Below are positions 12,922-24,610 of a stretch of 64,000 nucleotides of DNA, in pieces. Origin of the DNA: Burhinus oedicnemus (taxonomy: Eukaryota > Chordata > Aves > Charadriiformes > Burhinidae); assembly GCA_008921705.1 (NCBI GenBank), contig VFFE01006711.1, positions 503,172 through 567,171 on the forward strand, read 5' to 3'. The position numbers were made by a program, and so were the translations under genes. Position 1 is the stretch's first letter. Every line of letters begins with the position of its first letter. A model generated the notes under the pieces. The model was not told the origin of the DNA, did no database searches, and worked only from the letters and a program-made list of their open reading frames with translations.

Positions 12922-15900
12922 TCAGCTAATGACAGTAGTTGGCGTTTTTTTAATCACTTTACGCTGCTGGATTTCAAATCAGCAGAAGCACTTAGGTTTC
13001 CAGTCCCCTTCCCATTACTAGGATCAGACAAGCTTGCAGTGAAAATGCAGACTGGGCAGCAATTGATTTCTTCTAATGGTCACCGTACTAATGAACAATC
13101 TCTGATTTTATTCTACCCATTTACGTCAAATTGAATCACCACTCCTCCTAATACCCGTGGAAATAGGTGCTTCTCCGTGTTCCTCATCTGAGAATAAATA
13201 AATGCAGTGTCTGATAAAACCGCTGCTAAGGCACACACATGATGAAACTGTGTGCCATGTCTGTAGTCTTGGGGATTTCTGTTATATATGCATGGTTCTG
13301 TTCAAGTTTCCCCATATTTTTAAACACACGGCATAAAATTACTCAGCTTTCTCCCAAATGTTTGTTCCCTGGCAACTGCTGAGTTTTCATCAGCAGTTTT
13401 AATGCAGAAGATTAGCTAAAACCAATGAGCTCAGTGATGGATAACAGAAGCAACTGGTTGTTCTGGCAAGTCCATCCAAGCAGCTTTATCAGCTACTGTT
13501 GAGATTGCCGACTCCAATCTTTCTACAACAAAAGATCTTTTGAACAGAGCTGTTGTGACAGGGGAAGTATTAAAGGAGAAGGGATTCTGGTATCAGGAGC
13601 AGCGAGTGCTGGCTGCTGGACTTCCAAGACCTTTATGAATGCCAACTACCAGCGTGGGAGGATCACACGATCAATTGCAACTAGCTCATGGTGTTGGGGG
13701 CATCACTAAGCTTTTCAAACATGACATTATTGCTTGTCAGAGTGCAGCCAGCAAAGCAACCTGACATGAAAAGAGTATTTCCTCCCGATAGTCTTTTTCA
13801 GAAGTTGTGAATATTTATATACAATCAGTAGTCACAACAGCAGACCTCTCTTCTTAGGATGATGGTTTGAGACATCTGAAACTTGGAAACAAGTGAATGA
13901 GTGATCCTTTTGGTTAAACTACTTACTATTTTAGCTCTAAGCACAGTTTTGCAAAGCTTTTGAGTCTAAGTCTGCACTTGATACAATCATTTCAATCAAA
14001 AGGCATCACTTAAGTAGTATAGTCAGTAAGAAAAGAGTGTTCTGCTCTTATAAAACAAGATGAGCATTCAGAAGATCTGGCTTCAGTTTTCCACGTATTT
14101 CTTGCACCTGCCAAATACACCAAATATTTTTTCTCACCCTTTTTCCTGCATATTCAGACAGTAAACCTTCTGGGAAAGTGACTGACTCTTTTTCTACATG
14201 TTTGTCAACAAACATTTCTGAGTTTAGTTTGGACTTAGAGGTGGTTCTACACTGCAAATGACTTTAAAAATTGTTCTGTATTTCTTCTAATTCCAGCCAG
14301 TTAAAAGACAGTGTTCTTGGATGAAAACTTGGCCATCTGCATTGCTAGATTAGACGGCTGCTGAACGCCTACCTGGGAACATAAGAGACTGCACACTCGG
14401 AAATATTCCTTTATGCAGCCCATGACAGCCGTTCTCATACATCATACGAGTCAATGTGTACTGCATTGATAGTGCCAGGATTTCACCCCTGCTGCTTAGC
14501 CTACTAAGCCAGTTATGCATGGAAGTAACAGTTATTTGTTAAGATAAAATCTTTTTTCTTCAACTAGAAAATCATCCCATTGATGAAGTCTGAGTATGAA
14601 ATACCACCTGTTAAACAGAACAGATTAGGTGTGGAAGGCCATTCATTATTGTCAAGGCTGCCAATGTTTGTTTATGCACAAAGAAACTCTAGTCTTTGTG
14701 GCTTTTATGTTTCTATACCCATTAAATTTTATTTTTTTAATAATCAAGTCCCAGCTGTTCCAAACAGCTCTCCCTTGCGGGTACTCTGAGGTTGTTTGCC
14801 TGTATTCCCACTTACTGTACATGAATACTTACCCTGAATGATCTGTCATAAAAGCATGATTCTTATTTTGAGCTACATGAATTGATGTGTTCCCTTATAT
14901 GCAAATGTTGCAGGTTAATGAGGCAGGATTTTAAGGGAGAGTTGTGCTGGAATCTTGGACAGGATAAAGTGGCCAACAGACTGATTCAGGCTACTGTGGT
15001 TAACCCACAGTATTTATTAAAAAAACCTTTACTAAGCAAAGGCACACAGTCTGGGATATTATACGCTTGCTTTATTACGTGCTTGCTTGGGCAAATGCAA
15101 GGTGATCGTTTTAAAAAACCAGAATAATATTAAAGACTAATAATAGAATGTAATAAATTATGCAAAAGAGCTTTTCTTTGGCTAGCACTTGCACTCATGT
15201 TGGAAAGGATTTAGTCTCATTCTTTACTACGAATAAAAAACATGTCTATTAGTGTAAAGCTTAAAGCTGTTGGGTTTTTTGTCTGGTTTTCCTTTTAGGT
15301 AAATCTCAGCATCCTGTTCTGAATACATAAAAATTAGATGTTTACATGCTCATTTGATCGACTAGCATTTCTTTATTTTGAGAAATAGAGCTTTCCTCGG
15401 GAAAGAACCTGCTCTGATAAGTAATCAAAGACACATCCTAACCGGTTTCCTGTTGCCGTCTTGTTACTACATGGCACATCTATCCACCTTCAATCTTGTT
15501 CAGTGTCCAAAGAGAATTTTGGCACAAACTTGATCCAAAGTCTGCAGAAGGAGCTGCTGGCACACCTAGGTCAATATTATGGCTCATCCATCAGCACTTG
15601 GATTCTAATTTCCAGCTATACTAAATGGCTCTAAAGCCATTCAGACTGTGATTTTTCTCTGGAAAGTGAATATTTTAAAAATATCAAGACAGTTTCCTGC
15701 CCAGATGTACAACAAGGCTTCCTGAAGCGTAAAGCTGACCAGTGGATTTCAGGCTAAGAACGTAAGGGTGATCTACTAGCTGAGTCAATCTTAGGATCAT
15801 GTAGAAGCCTGTAAAATTTCCAGTAAAGCAAACACAGCAAATATTTCTTTCTTTGACTTGGACAGGCTTCTGCATAACACTGAGACCCATTTGCAATAAC

Positions 15901-16465
15901 AGGAATGGACAGAGCTTACAAAAATCTTGTAGCTTAATTAGGCTGAAATTCAAATGAGAGAAGTCCAGCTGTTTAAAGGAAAACTGTAAAGCTGAAGAGC
16001 TAGAAACAAGCACAGGTAAGTTAGAGATCCATGTAAATACTGCTGAAAGCAAATCTCTCTGGCTGGCAAACTTTAAAGAGAATTGCTCAGTGATTGTTCA
16101 TCCTACTGAAGGATTTACCTCAGACCGTAACGTTACCAAAATCTGCAGCAACACCTGTGTCTGTCTAGCAAATAGAGAGGCCTGGGGCAAGTGTGTCTTA
16201 CATGCTTGATAGGACAGAAAGTTTGAAGTTTACCCGAGACTTTTATTCTCTTTTGGTCAGCTTCACTTCATTTTTTCATGTTTGCAAGTTTTCTTTCCAC
16301 CCTTTGTTTCTCATTCTCACCATGAAAATAGATTGGGTGTTTATGCTCTAACAAACTCAAACTGATCCAGAGCTACAGGGAAAAGTCTTCCCATCAGCCA
16401 TGAAATCTGTCTATATATTGTCTGTCTAGTGTGTTTTATCCAGATTCTCCAGATTTAACCTTTGT

Positions 16466-16510
16466 TCATATATACGTATGTCTGTGTACATATATATAAA
16501 CACATATAAG
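16466..16510. repeat. TA/TG-rich low-complexity tract
   Basis: Alternating purine-pyrimidine stretch ('catatatacgtatgtctgtg' then 'tacatatatataaacacata'), a degenerate dinucleotide repeat. Confidence 0.8.
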
Positions 16511-17352
16511 GTTCACATAATAAATATCATCTATATCTATTTTTTTGATTTTTACTACTTAAAATTTACAGTACTTTAATGTACTCAAACACTTTTCACT
16601 TTCATATCCTGAGAAAGGAGCGTAGAAAGATCAAGTTTACCTTGCATTAGGCCATTAGTTACGTTACGTGTCTGCACATCTTGGTTCTTTTTCTTTTCTA
16701 ATCCTAGCATGCTCTCATATGGGGATTATTTATAGCGACATTTACTTTAATCGTCCACCTTTGGAGAAGTTAACATTGCCAACATCAGCTTTCAACAATC
16801 ATGTTGTAGTCCCTAAAATACAAATACCTCAAAAATCAGTAGGTTTAGATAGGTTTAGTGTTTCTTCTTCATCTGATATTTAATGCTCAAAAAGCATTGT
16901 AATAGGAGAGAAATAATGGCAGAAAACTCTAAGCTGAGTCCCGAAGTGTTGCTGCTCTGGTTAGGAAAAAGTTTGTTGGAGATTTTAAACAGACTCTATT
17001 TTACCCCCCATAAGGATGTGATTTACAAGGCACAAGCCTCGTAGAAATAAGACTGACCTCTGTCGTGATCGTTTAGGAAGAAAATGTTGAACTTGGGAAA
17101 ACTGTGAGAAAGTTTACTAAGAGCATAAAGCAAGTAAATCTTTGCCGAAGTCTTGCATGTGTCCATTAATTTAGCAGTTTTATTATGTGGCTAATGGAAA
17201 CCTTTCACTCTGTTAAATAGCAATAAATAATGAGTGGATTATCTGATTTTTGGTGTGACATCAACAAAGCTTGTAGCCAAGTCCTGCAGAAATGCAGCAC
17301 AGACTTACTGTTTCTGCATAGAACTGCTTGCTAGAGAATTCTGTGGTGGTGT

Positions 17353-17400
17353 TTGGGTTTTTTTGTTTGTTTTTCTTTTTTTTTTTTCTTTTTTTTTTTA
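17353..17400. repeat. T-rich tract
   Basis: A (GTTT)-like start followed by long T-runs broken by single C residues, ending at about 17400. Could be the reverse of an A-rich retroposon tail, but no retroposon body was recognised on the 5' side of the minus strand. Confidence 0.85.
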
Positions 17401-20400
17401 ACTGCAGTTACTCCTCAAAAGTACTATTAAAACCTGGCAAGCAGTTATGAACTCAGCAGGTTGATTAGCATCTTAGGAATTGTGCCCTCAGGACATTTGT
17501 CCTCCGGCAGTTGTGTCCCAGACCAAGCTGCACCAGCTGATTCTTCCCATTTTCGCTCTACTCAATTCAGAGAAACTCTGGCTGAGTAGGTCATTTCATG
17601 AAAAAAATGGTGTATAACAGATGTAAATGTAAAGAGAATCTTGTCTAGTCTTATATGTGTGCACTGCAGCTGAAGAGAAATGATTGATAGCTGGTAACAG
17701 AACTAACTTTCATGAACATCAGTTCATTATTGCTAGAAAGTTATTGCTAGAACTTGACTAAAACTGGAGGAGTTGTCCTTGGCTTTTGCTATGGGCATCA
17801 AAAGCAAATTTTAGTTTTTCCTTGTAACTACAGACACGCTGCACAATTCCTGTTATCACATCTTAGCTTTGACTTAGTTCTAGACACAGCTCAATAGCAG
17901 TCAGTTTGGCTTTCAAGGAGCACCCTTGCATCCGTCCCGGTACATTGCTGGCCACCACCTTGCTTAAAACTCTCTTTTCTGCCTTACATTTTTATTGGTT
18001 GTTTGTTAATTACTTCCCTTTCCTCATTGTCTCTAGTCATAAAATATTGACTATGAAGTTGCTTTTTTTCAAGTGTATGTGAAATACGTAATGCTTTTTT
18101 CTATTGCAACATACACCTTTTAAAACTTACTTACAACTTTTTTTCTTTCTGGAGGTAAAAGTTTAACTGCCCTCACAGCCTCCAGTATTTGAGGACTCTA
18201 CTGTATCAGCTCTTGAGACAGCATTTCACTTGGGCTGGTGACCTCTCACCATTCTTGGTTGAATTCTTGCTTGCCTGGGGAAGGACTTTTGTTTTGATTA
18301 GACTAAATCTACAAGTAAGCAAGAAGTAACACTGCTCTCACTAACTCACTCAGAATTACTTCAACATTTGGTTTGTGTCACTTGAAGCCATTGGCAGGAC
18401 AAATTCAGGTCCCAGATTCAGAACAACCCTGACTTTTGGGGAAAGCTTGGTTTGGGATTCAAACTCTTTACTTGCTGTGTAAAGGGGTTTACTTAGTTTC
18501 CAAATTGATTAAGAAACATGTTTTTTAGTAATGAAAACCCTTTGGTAAGCAAAGACCAAATGACCTGTCCAGTGGGTGCAAATGGAGAAGGAAGAATGCA
18601 GAACAGAGAGTGAACAGCTGAAAATGTTCCCCATTTAAAAGAACAAAACACTGAATGCGTTTGTTGATACTGATGATCACAACCATCTGTCTGGATTAGC
18701 TCTTTCAGCTTTTTAGCAGGACAGAATCCATCCACTCATATCTCCAGTTTCACTCCTGAGAGTTTCTCAGGAATGAGAAATGCTGTATTTTCTGTCACCT
18801 CCTCATGCTACGAAATCATGAATAAATCAATGCTTTCACCAAGAAGCGTTAACACTGCCACTGTTGTAATCACCATACAGATAAAACATAGTCGTCTAAA
18901 GAGAATATTGCCCTAGAAATAAAATATCAAGTCTTTTATTTTTTCAGTAATAAAGTTTCTCTGGCAACCACGTGTATATAACATTTGTTTCAGTGATGTG
19001 GCACAGCATGGATTTTTGTAAAAGCTGATAGTGGTAAAGCAGGGACATGGGTCACCATCCTATCTCACTTTCTGGTGTGAAGCTGATGGTGAAGGTAGAA
19101 AATCAATATACAATAAAGGTGGTGCATGTTGAAACTAAATTGAAATGATCGATTTTTTTCCCAGAATCATTAGATTCTCCCCCAAAATCTTTGTTTCTTT
19201 TTGTGGAGAAATGTTTACTCTCCACTTTAAGTTCATGGTGTAGTTCATTTGTTTGCGTGGGTTTTTTAGAAAGAGAGTAAGATATTACTTATGCATGAAA
19301 CAAATGCTGGAAATCACTGTATTTCAGAAGCATTCCCAGAAGTCCCTGTAAACACAGAGTACTTAGAGGGATGGATATCTTCTTAATCCATGAACATCTT
19401 TAGCTGTTGTAAATCCCCCTTCCAGCCCAGGTAAGTAAATAATGTAGTGCATTAGAGCAGTGTCATCTGCCATCAAAAGACTTTAGGTATCATTCTGACT
19501 CGAGGCAGAGTTGGCCTGGGGCTTATTATGAGCTTAATTGCAAGATGAGAAAAGAACCATATTCATATTACAGCACCTTGCCTCGTTCAGATACTTCTCA
19601 CCTGCTACATATGTGCGCATCAAGAACAGGTTTCTGAATAAAATATGCTCTGTGTTCACACCCTAGGTAAGACTGCACGAAAACCATCGACTCTGCTACA
19701 GGATAATTCAAAGAAAAGTATTGCTGATCTCCAGAAGACTAACATCTAATTTCTCCCCATGTTCCAAGAATTTAATAATTGTCAATAGAAAACATCTGCT
19801 ATACATACAAAGCGATCAAGTCCTTTCTGCTGTCTTGTATTTAACCTATGTTTATGTATCAGCTGTGCTGAATAAATTATTTGAACTGCCTACATATTGC
19901 TACTTAAAGAAAATGGGGCCTTCAGTGAACCTGAGTAGTGTTGGCAGAAATAGACTATTCATATCAACTCTGCGTAGATTTTCACCCCTCAAAGAAAAAC
20001 TGGTTCTTCAGGAGTAACAGAGCAAACCATGGCTGGCCACAGAAAAATCCCTCAGCAGGTATCTGCCATGCTTGGTTCAGTCTCGTGTTCAGTGACCTTT
20101 GCTATGAGGCTCCTATAAATTCCCCACGTTCATATTTCACTTTCTAATTAATTTCACCATCTGGAAGTGTTTTCTTCTATTCATTACATGTAGTCCTTTT
20201 TTAATGCTTTTCCATTACTGATAATCGCATTTCTGAGGCTAACCAGCTCCAACCTCAATTTTTTGAGAACCTGTGGAATGTGATCACCAAGCAAGCAATG
20301 GCTGCACCCAGGAGCAAAAGTGCTCACATCCCTCAGTCTGTTCTCATACCGATTTCCCTTATGCTTTTCCCACTAGATTTTATAAGGTCTTTTTACTTTC

Positions 20401-22047
20401 TCGTCTGCTTAGTTTCTCATTCTGCCTCTTTTTATACAATCCCAGGCTGAAAAGATCTTTCTCTCCCATTGACCTCAGAGTGATTGTTTTCTTAATTTAA
20501 TATCCTACAAACTGCCTTAACTCTGACCTCCACCTTCACTAAGCAAGTTATAACCTCTTTACAGCTAAAAACTGATAATAAATCTCTGTGCCCAATTTTT
20601 CATTTGTAGGTTACAGTACAATTATAACCTAAAAATCAAATAATCACCATTTGAATAGTCTCTAACGTTTCCATTTAAATCTATACGTGACCTTTGTATC
20701 TTACTAATTTAAGATTTATGCTTGACAAAAGTTTCGAATGCATTATCTATTGAGTGTTTACCCTACAGCAATAGACATAAAACTCTGAAATGTCAAATTG
20801 TGAAACACTCATTTAACATTTTTTAGGGCTTAACTTCAGTGCCCTTCCCAGGAATAGCCTTTTTCCCTAGACTGAATATTTCCAAGGAACACTTCTTGGG
20901 TTTTTTTCCTCAGTGCTCTCTCTGCATATTTTCTACCCCTTTTCCTTTGTTTTCAGTAGCAAGATGAAAGATGACAGAGGAAGTGGAAGAATCATAGGAG
21001 AAAAATGTATACCATATCTCTCGTCCTTCTCCTTACCACCATAAAAAAATAATAAAAGTTATACTTTCATAGGGAAATAAGCAAGAGAATATCTGAATGA
21101 ATTAATGGTTACTGCATTTCGCTGTTTCCATACTGGAATGTCTTTTAAAATTGCAATCATTCTTTGTGAAAAAAGTTACTGTTTTTCAATCTGCTCTACT
21201 AGTAGTTCTTTGAGAAAACATAAATGCTTATGGGTGAAAATACGGAGACAACTAGGGTTACGAAGTTGTAACTTATCACAGCTTTCTGACCATGGCAAAG
21301 ATTAATATTTAAATTTTAAGATATTTTCTATGCTTTTTTTCACAGGTTTCTCTAACAACAAACAAGATGTCTTCATCTGTTTGATCACAGAATGAATGGA
21401 AATGAGATGAGAGGGAAAATATCACAACAGCCCTATTTCAGGTCAGTCCCCATTCAGCTGTGATGAATGTCTGTGTCTGCAGCACTGGGCAGGTTCACCC
21501 CACGGTCTGCTCCGGCCTTGATTATCTCCTTGCAGTCCAGGTACAGCTAACAAGGCTATCAAGACCGGTGTGAGAGCAGGTGTTTTTAAATCAAAAGTCA
21601 ATCCATTTCTGAACCAGGAAAGAAATATATGTACAAAAATCTGTAGGAGGAATATTCTCTTACAAATACTTACGAGCTCCGAGACTCAACTGGAGACAAA
21701 CCATGACTAGGAAAACGGTGTGAGCTCTTACCCACATGACCTAATGACAGCTTTAAACAGCAGAGTTATCGATGTAAATCCTTACTTTCCTCTACGGTGA
21801 ACTTGTACACAGTACATGCCTTTCCTTTGAGCACGTGTGTACAAAACAAAAGGTCCTGCTCCTGGCTGTGCTGCCAGCTGGCTGTGTTACTGCAGGTAAT
21901 GGTGATAATTGTCGATTTGCTCCCGTTGTAAAAAAATCAGTTTCTTTGGATTCAAAATGTATTTTTACACTACTACAGCTTTCTGAATTATCAGACACCC
22001 ACTGGGGACTGTTAGTAGATGGAGGGTCCTTTTTCTTCCTGTCACAG
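17401..22047. other. No supported gene
   Basis: Plain DNA with a small 14-bp direct repeat (ttattgctagaa) near 17727-17754 and the weak exon candidate at 19328-19430. The stretch from 21430 to 21600 is GC-richer with a few CpGs, but nothing more can be said. Confidence 0.6.
19328..19430 (+). other. Weak candidate non-coding exon
   Basis: A 103-nt stretch between 'ctgtatttcag' (acceptor ending at 19327) and a perfect donor CAG|GTAAGTA (intron starting at 19431). All three frames contain stops, so it could only be a non-coding or UTR exon. The acceptor has a poor pyrimidine tract. Confidence 0.08.
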
Positions 22048-22172
22048 ATGGAAACTGCAATGTACTACCTCAGAGGCTTCGCACTGGCGTGCGTGTGATA
22101 CCACACCGAGCCCAGCTTCTCCAGCAACACGTCTGAGTCACGTTGTTGTGAAAACAGGGACTTGTTTTCCCG
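22048..22172 (+). other. Candidate exon, possibly of a non-coding RNA
   Basis: A 125-nt segment bounded by a good acceptor (pyrimidine-rich 'ctttttcttcctgtcacag' ending at 22047) and a consensus donor (CCG|GTAAGT, intron starting at 22173). It lies in a GC-richer patch. One of three frames is open throughout and begins WKLQCTTSEASHWRACDTTP; the other two have stops. The encoded peptide matches no family I recognise. Single exons with good sites also arise by chance in 64 kb, so this is only a lead for RNA evidence. Confidence 0.15.
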
Positions 22173-22369
22173 GTAAGTTCCTAACCATTCTTACAGTGTA
22201 TGCATTTCACTTTGAGAAGATCAAACTTCTTTAAAGCCACCAGTTTATAGTTGAGCAATCATCTTCTCAAGTTGGAGTATCCTGCAATGGGGGCCATTCC
22301 GCTTCTGCCCTCTATATGACCAGTATCAAGTTTACAGAGGCACTTGATTCCCATTCCTCAGAGCTCAGA

Positions 22370-22800
22370 ATAGGGTTGTTAATAACTGGCTTCATCCTAG
22401 GGATGGCTGTGATCTGCAGCTAATTATCATTTTTAAAGCACTTCCCAGTCCCCAGAAGAAAAGACCTTGATGCTCCCCCGCAGAGAGCTATCGGCCCACG
22501 CTGGGACACAGCTGGTGGGGTGCACAGCTCTGCGCAGATTTCCTCGTGGCTGTGTTAAGATAATTAGCTAATCCGATACCTGGCATGCTCCATAATTCTT
22601 ATCTAACATGACCAATTTGCAAATGCGCATACTTGTGTGCATGCATGGCTCTAATTGAAACACGACCGGAGGGCAGACTTCTGAAGCCACATCGCCACAA
22701 AATAAGCAGTAGCTGGTGAGCAACAAAACCCTCTCAAATAACAGAACGTCACCATTCTGCCTAGGTGCAGGAATGGCATAACTATGACGCAGATAAGGGA
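22370..22800. promoter_or_regulatory. Candidate regulatory block
   Basis: Repeat-free, GC-richer than its surroundings, with 'taattatc' at 22421-22428, a perfect palindrome ATTAGCTAAT at 22563-22572 next to 'aagataat', a GATA-type 'ttatct' at 22599-22604, and 'tttgcaaatgcgcat' near 22616-22630. Several CpGs survive (for example at about 22480-22545). This texture fits a conserved element, but it remains an inference. Confidence 0.28.
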
Positions 22801-24039
22801 GGGGGAAAATGTTACTCAATATTTTTTCTAAAATGTGATCTTGGATATACAAATGTGACTTAAAGCAGTAGACAAATTGCACGGCTCTCGCTGGAAAAGG
22901 CAGTCACTCCTTCACGCCTGGCGACTCAGCGCTGTGGAGTGTAAGACACAATTCAGCTGAAATTTAGAAGCAGCTGTTGCATCAGGGCTTGTTTAAAGCT
23001 GTTTTTCTCCAGGAAGTCATTATTTGAAATAAATCTTGTCCATTAAAGAGACACGCTTCAGCAGTTAAGTAATGCAGTATAGGGTTTGTTAACCTGGAAA
23101 AGCATAGGATATTCAAAAGCCTAATCTGGACAGAAAAATAAATATGTGATTTAAGACAAAGCATCTATGTATCTGAAAAATGCCTGTTTTTCAAAATCCA
23201 AACTTTAGCATCTTAGAAGCTTATTTTTCAATGGTGGCACTCTTAAAAAAAAAAAAAAAAAGACACAAAAAAACTCCAAACAAGAAACCTTGCCTCTTTC
23301 ACTATGTCAGACTGAGCCCACCAAAATAGATTAATCTCTGATTAATAAGGACATATTTTCTTTTAAAGCACAGGGTTTGCTTTTTATATGTTTTTAACTT
23401 GCATTTTCAGAAGCATTTGCGCCATGCATGAGGACCTGAATTGAAGGTAATGCTATCTAAGCTCAGAGACAATGAATGAACCAAAACCAGTCTGAAAATA
23501 AGACCAAAAATCTACGGGATTTGTCTGAGTAAAGGAGAAACATTTAAATATTAACGGTATCACTATACATAAAATAAACACTTGAAAGCCCCTAGTTTGA
23601 AGCACTATTACAAGTCCTTGCTTGGAACAAACTCTCAGCAGGAACAGGCAATTGAAACCCAATTGTTGCTTGTGGGTGAGCTTCAGGGGGTTTTATCACG
23701 GGGACTGCTATAGTCAAACATACCCATCAAAAATTGATTCAGAAGCAAAAAGCAGATGAAACTAAAAACTGTATTTATTAATAGTGCTCTGGTTTTTAAG
23801 ATATTATGGTTTGAAACACTTTTTTTTTATTAAAAACAGAGTCTCCTATGCAACTCAGGCTTTGTGATGCAAATACTGAGAGCAGTGGTGTTTGATCCAG
23901 CCAGATAACACGAATTTGGATTACAAAGGCTAATTCCCCTTCCTTGCACTGAAACTGTTCTGCAGTTATTACTCCTGTTACAGCAGGGTGAATCAGAGTG
24001 TCTCACACTTTTCTTCTCACCACACTGGATGGTCAGGGC
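22801..24039. other. No gene seen
   Basis: AT-rich, with one poly-A tract. No coding frame above 70 codons that looks real. Confidence 0.7.
23245..23278. repeat. Poly-A tract
   Basis: A17 followed by 'gacac' and a further A7. Plain A-rich low complexity with no recognised retroposon body on its 5' side. Confidence 0.85.
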
Positions 24040-24126
24040 TGTACTTTTAGGTGGAACACAGCGAATTTAAGTGACATGCCCGAGATCACAGCAGAAGTCT
24101 GTTGCAGTGGAGGATTTCAATGCAGA
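24040..24126 (-). repeat. MIR (CORE-SINE) remnant
   Basis: Antisense match to the conserved part of an ancient tRNA-derived CORE-SINE of the MIR type. The plus strand reads 'ttttaggtggaacacagcga', 'atttaagtgacatgcccgag', 'atcaca', 'gcagaagtctgttgcagtgg', 'aggatttcaatgcag'. This parallels the familiar order of MIR antisense: gaggaaactgag, ttaagtgacttgccca, ggtcacacagc, gtcagtggcagag, ggatt. Divergence is high, as expected for an element fixed before birds and mammals split. Recognised from memory of the consensus, not by alignment. Confidence 0.8.
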
Positions 24127-24339
24127 ACTGCTAAACTCCCTTCTAAGTTTCGTCTTGGCTGTGTTCCTCATCCCCCTGAAACTACCTTCCATTAGTTGCC
24201 ACAACATGTTTCGTCTCAGGCAATACACTGGTGATCGTGTACTCCAGCAAAGTGTGAATATTATCTGGCAGATAGCTTATGATCAGTGCACATAAGCAGA
24301 GCCCAGAAGGGTTGCTTCTATTTTCAGCTGTACTACAAC

Positions 24340-24610
24340 TGTCTCTGATTCATGACAAGGTCACTTGAGTCAATGAAATCCCTGGCTGCTTGTCTCCAGT
24401 AATTAAGCAGTAAAACTTTTAAATGCACACCCCAAACTGGGAGGTCGCTGTGTTGATTGTCTGTGTAAGTACCTTTGTAGGGAGAAAATACCAGGTCCTA
24501 AAGGGCTCTTTAATCTATCCAAAAAGTCTAATGAGAACTGAGAGCTGGCAGTTTAAAGCTGGACATATCTGAATGAGAAGCAAGACAAAGATTTTGAGCG
24601 CCGAAACTGA
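24340..24610. promoter_or_regulatory. Candidate regulatory block
   Basis: Repeat-free stretch starting about 215 bp after the MIR remnant, with 'cacttgagtcaatga' (E-box-like CACTTG plus AP-1-like) at about 24362-24376 and TAATTAAG at 24400-24407. Weak support. Confidence 0.18.

Larger units (their letters stand above)
11981..17352. other. No gene seen
   Basis: Plain DNA apart from the simple repeats listed. An octamer ATGCAAAT occurs at 14899-14906. A consensus donor CAG|GTAAGT lies at 16015/16016 (+), without a convincing coding exon before it. A 122-codon frame at 15684-16052 (-) is not recognisable. Confidence 0.65.

Noticed and set aside
16016..16021. Perfect CAG|GTAAGT donor as evidence for an exon ending at 16015
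   Set aside because: No convincing acceptor and coding frame upstream; isolated donor matches are common by chance.
17353..17400. Long T-rich tract as the tail of an antisense retroposon or processed pseudogene
   Set aside because: No retroposon body or coding similarity could be seen on the adjoining side.
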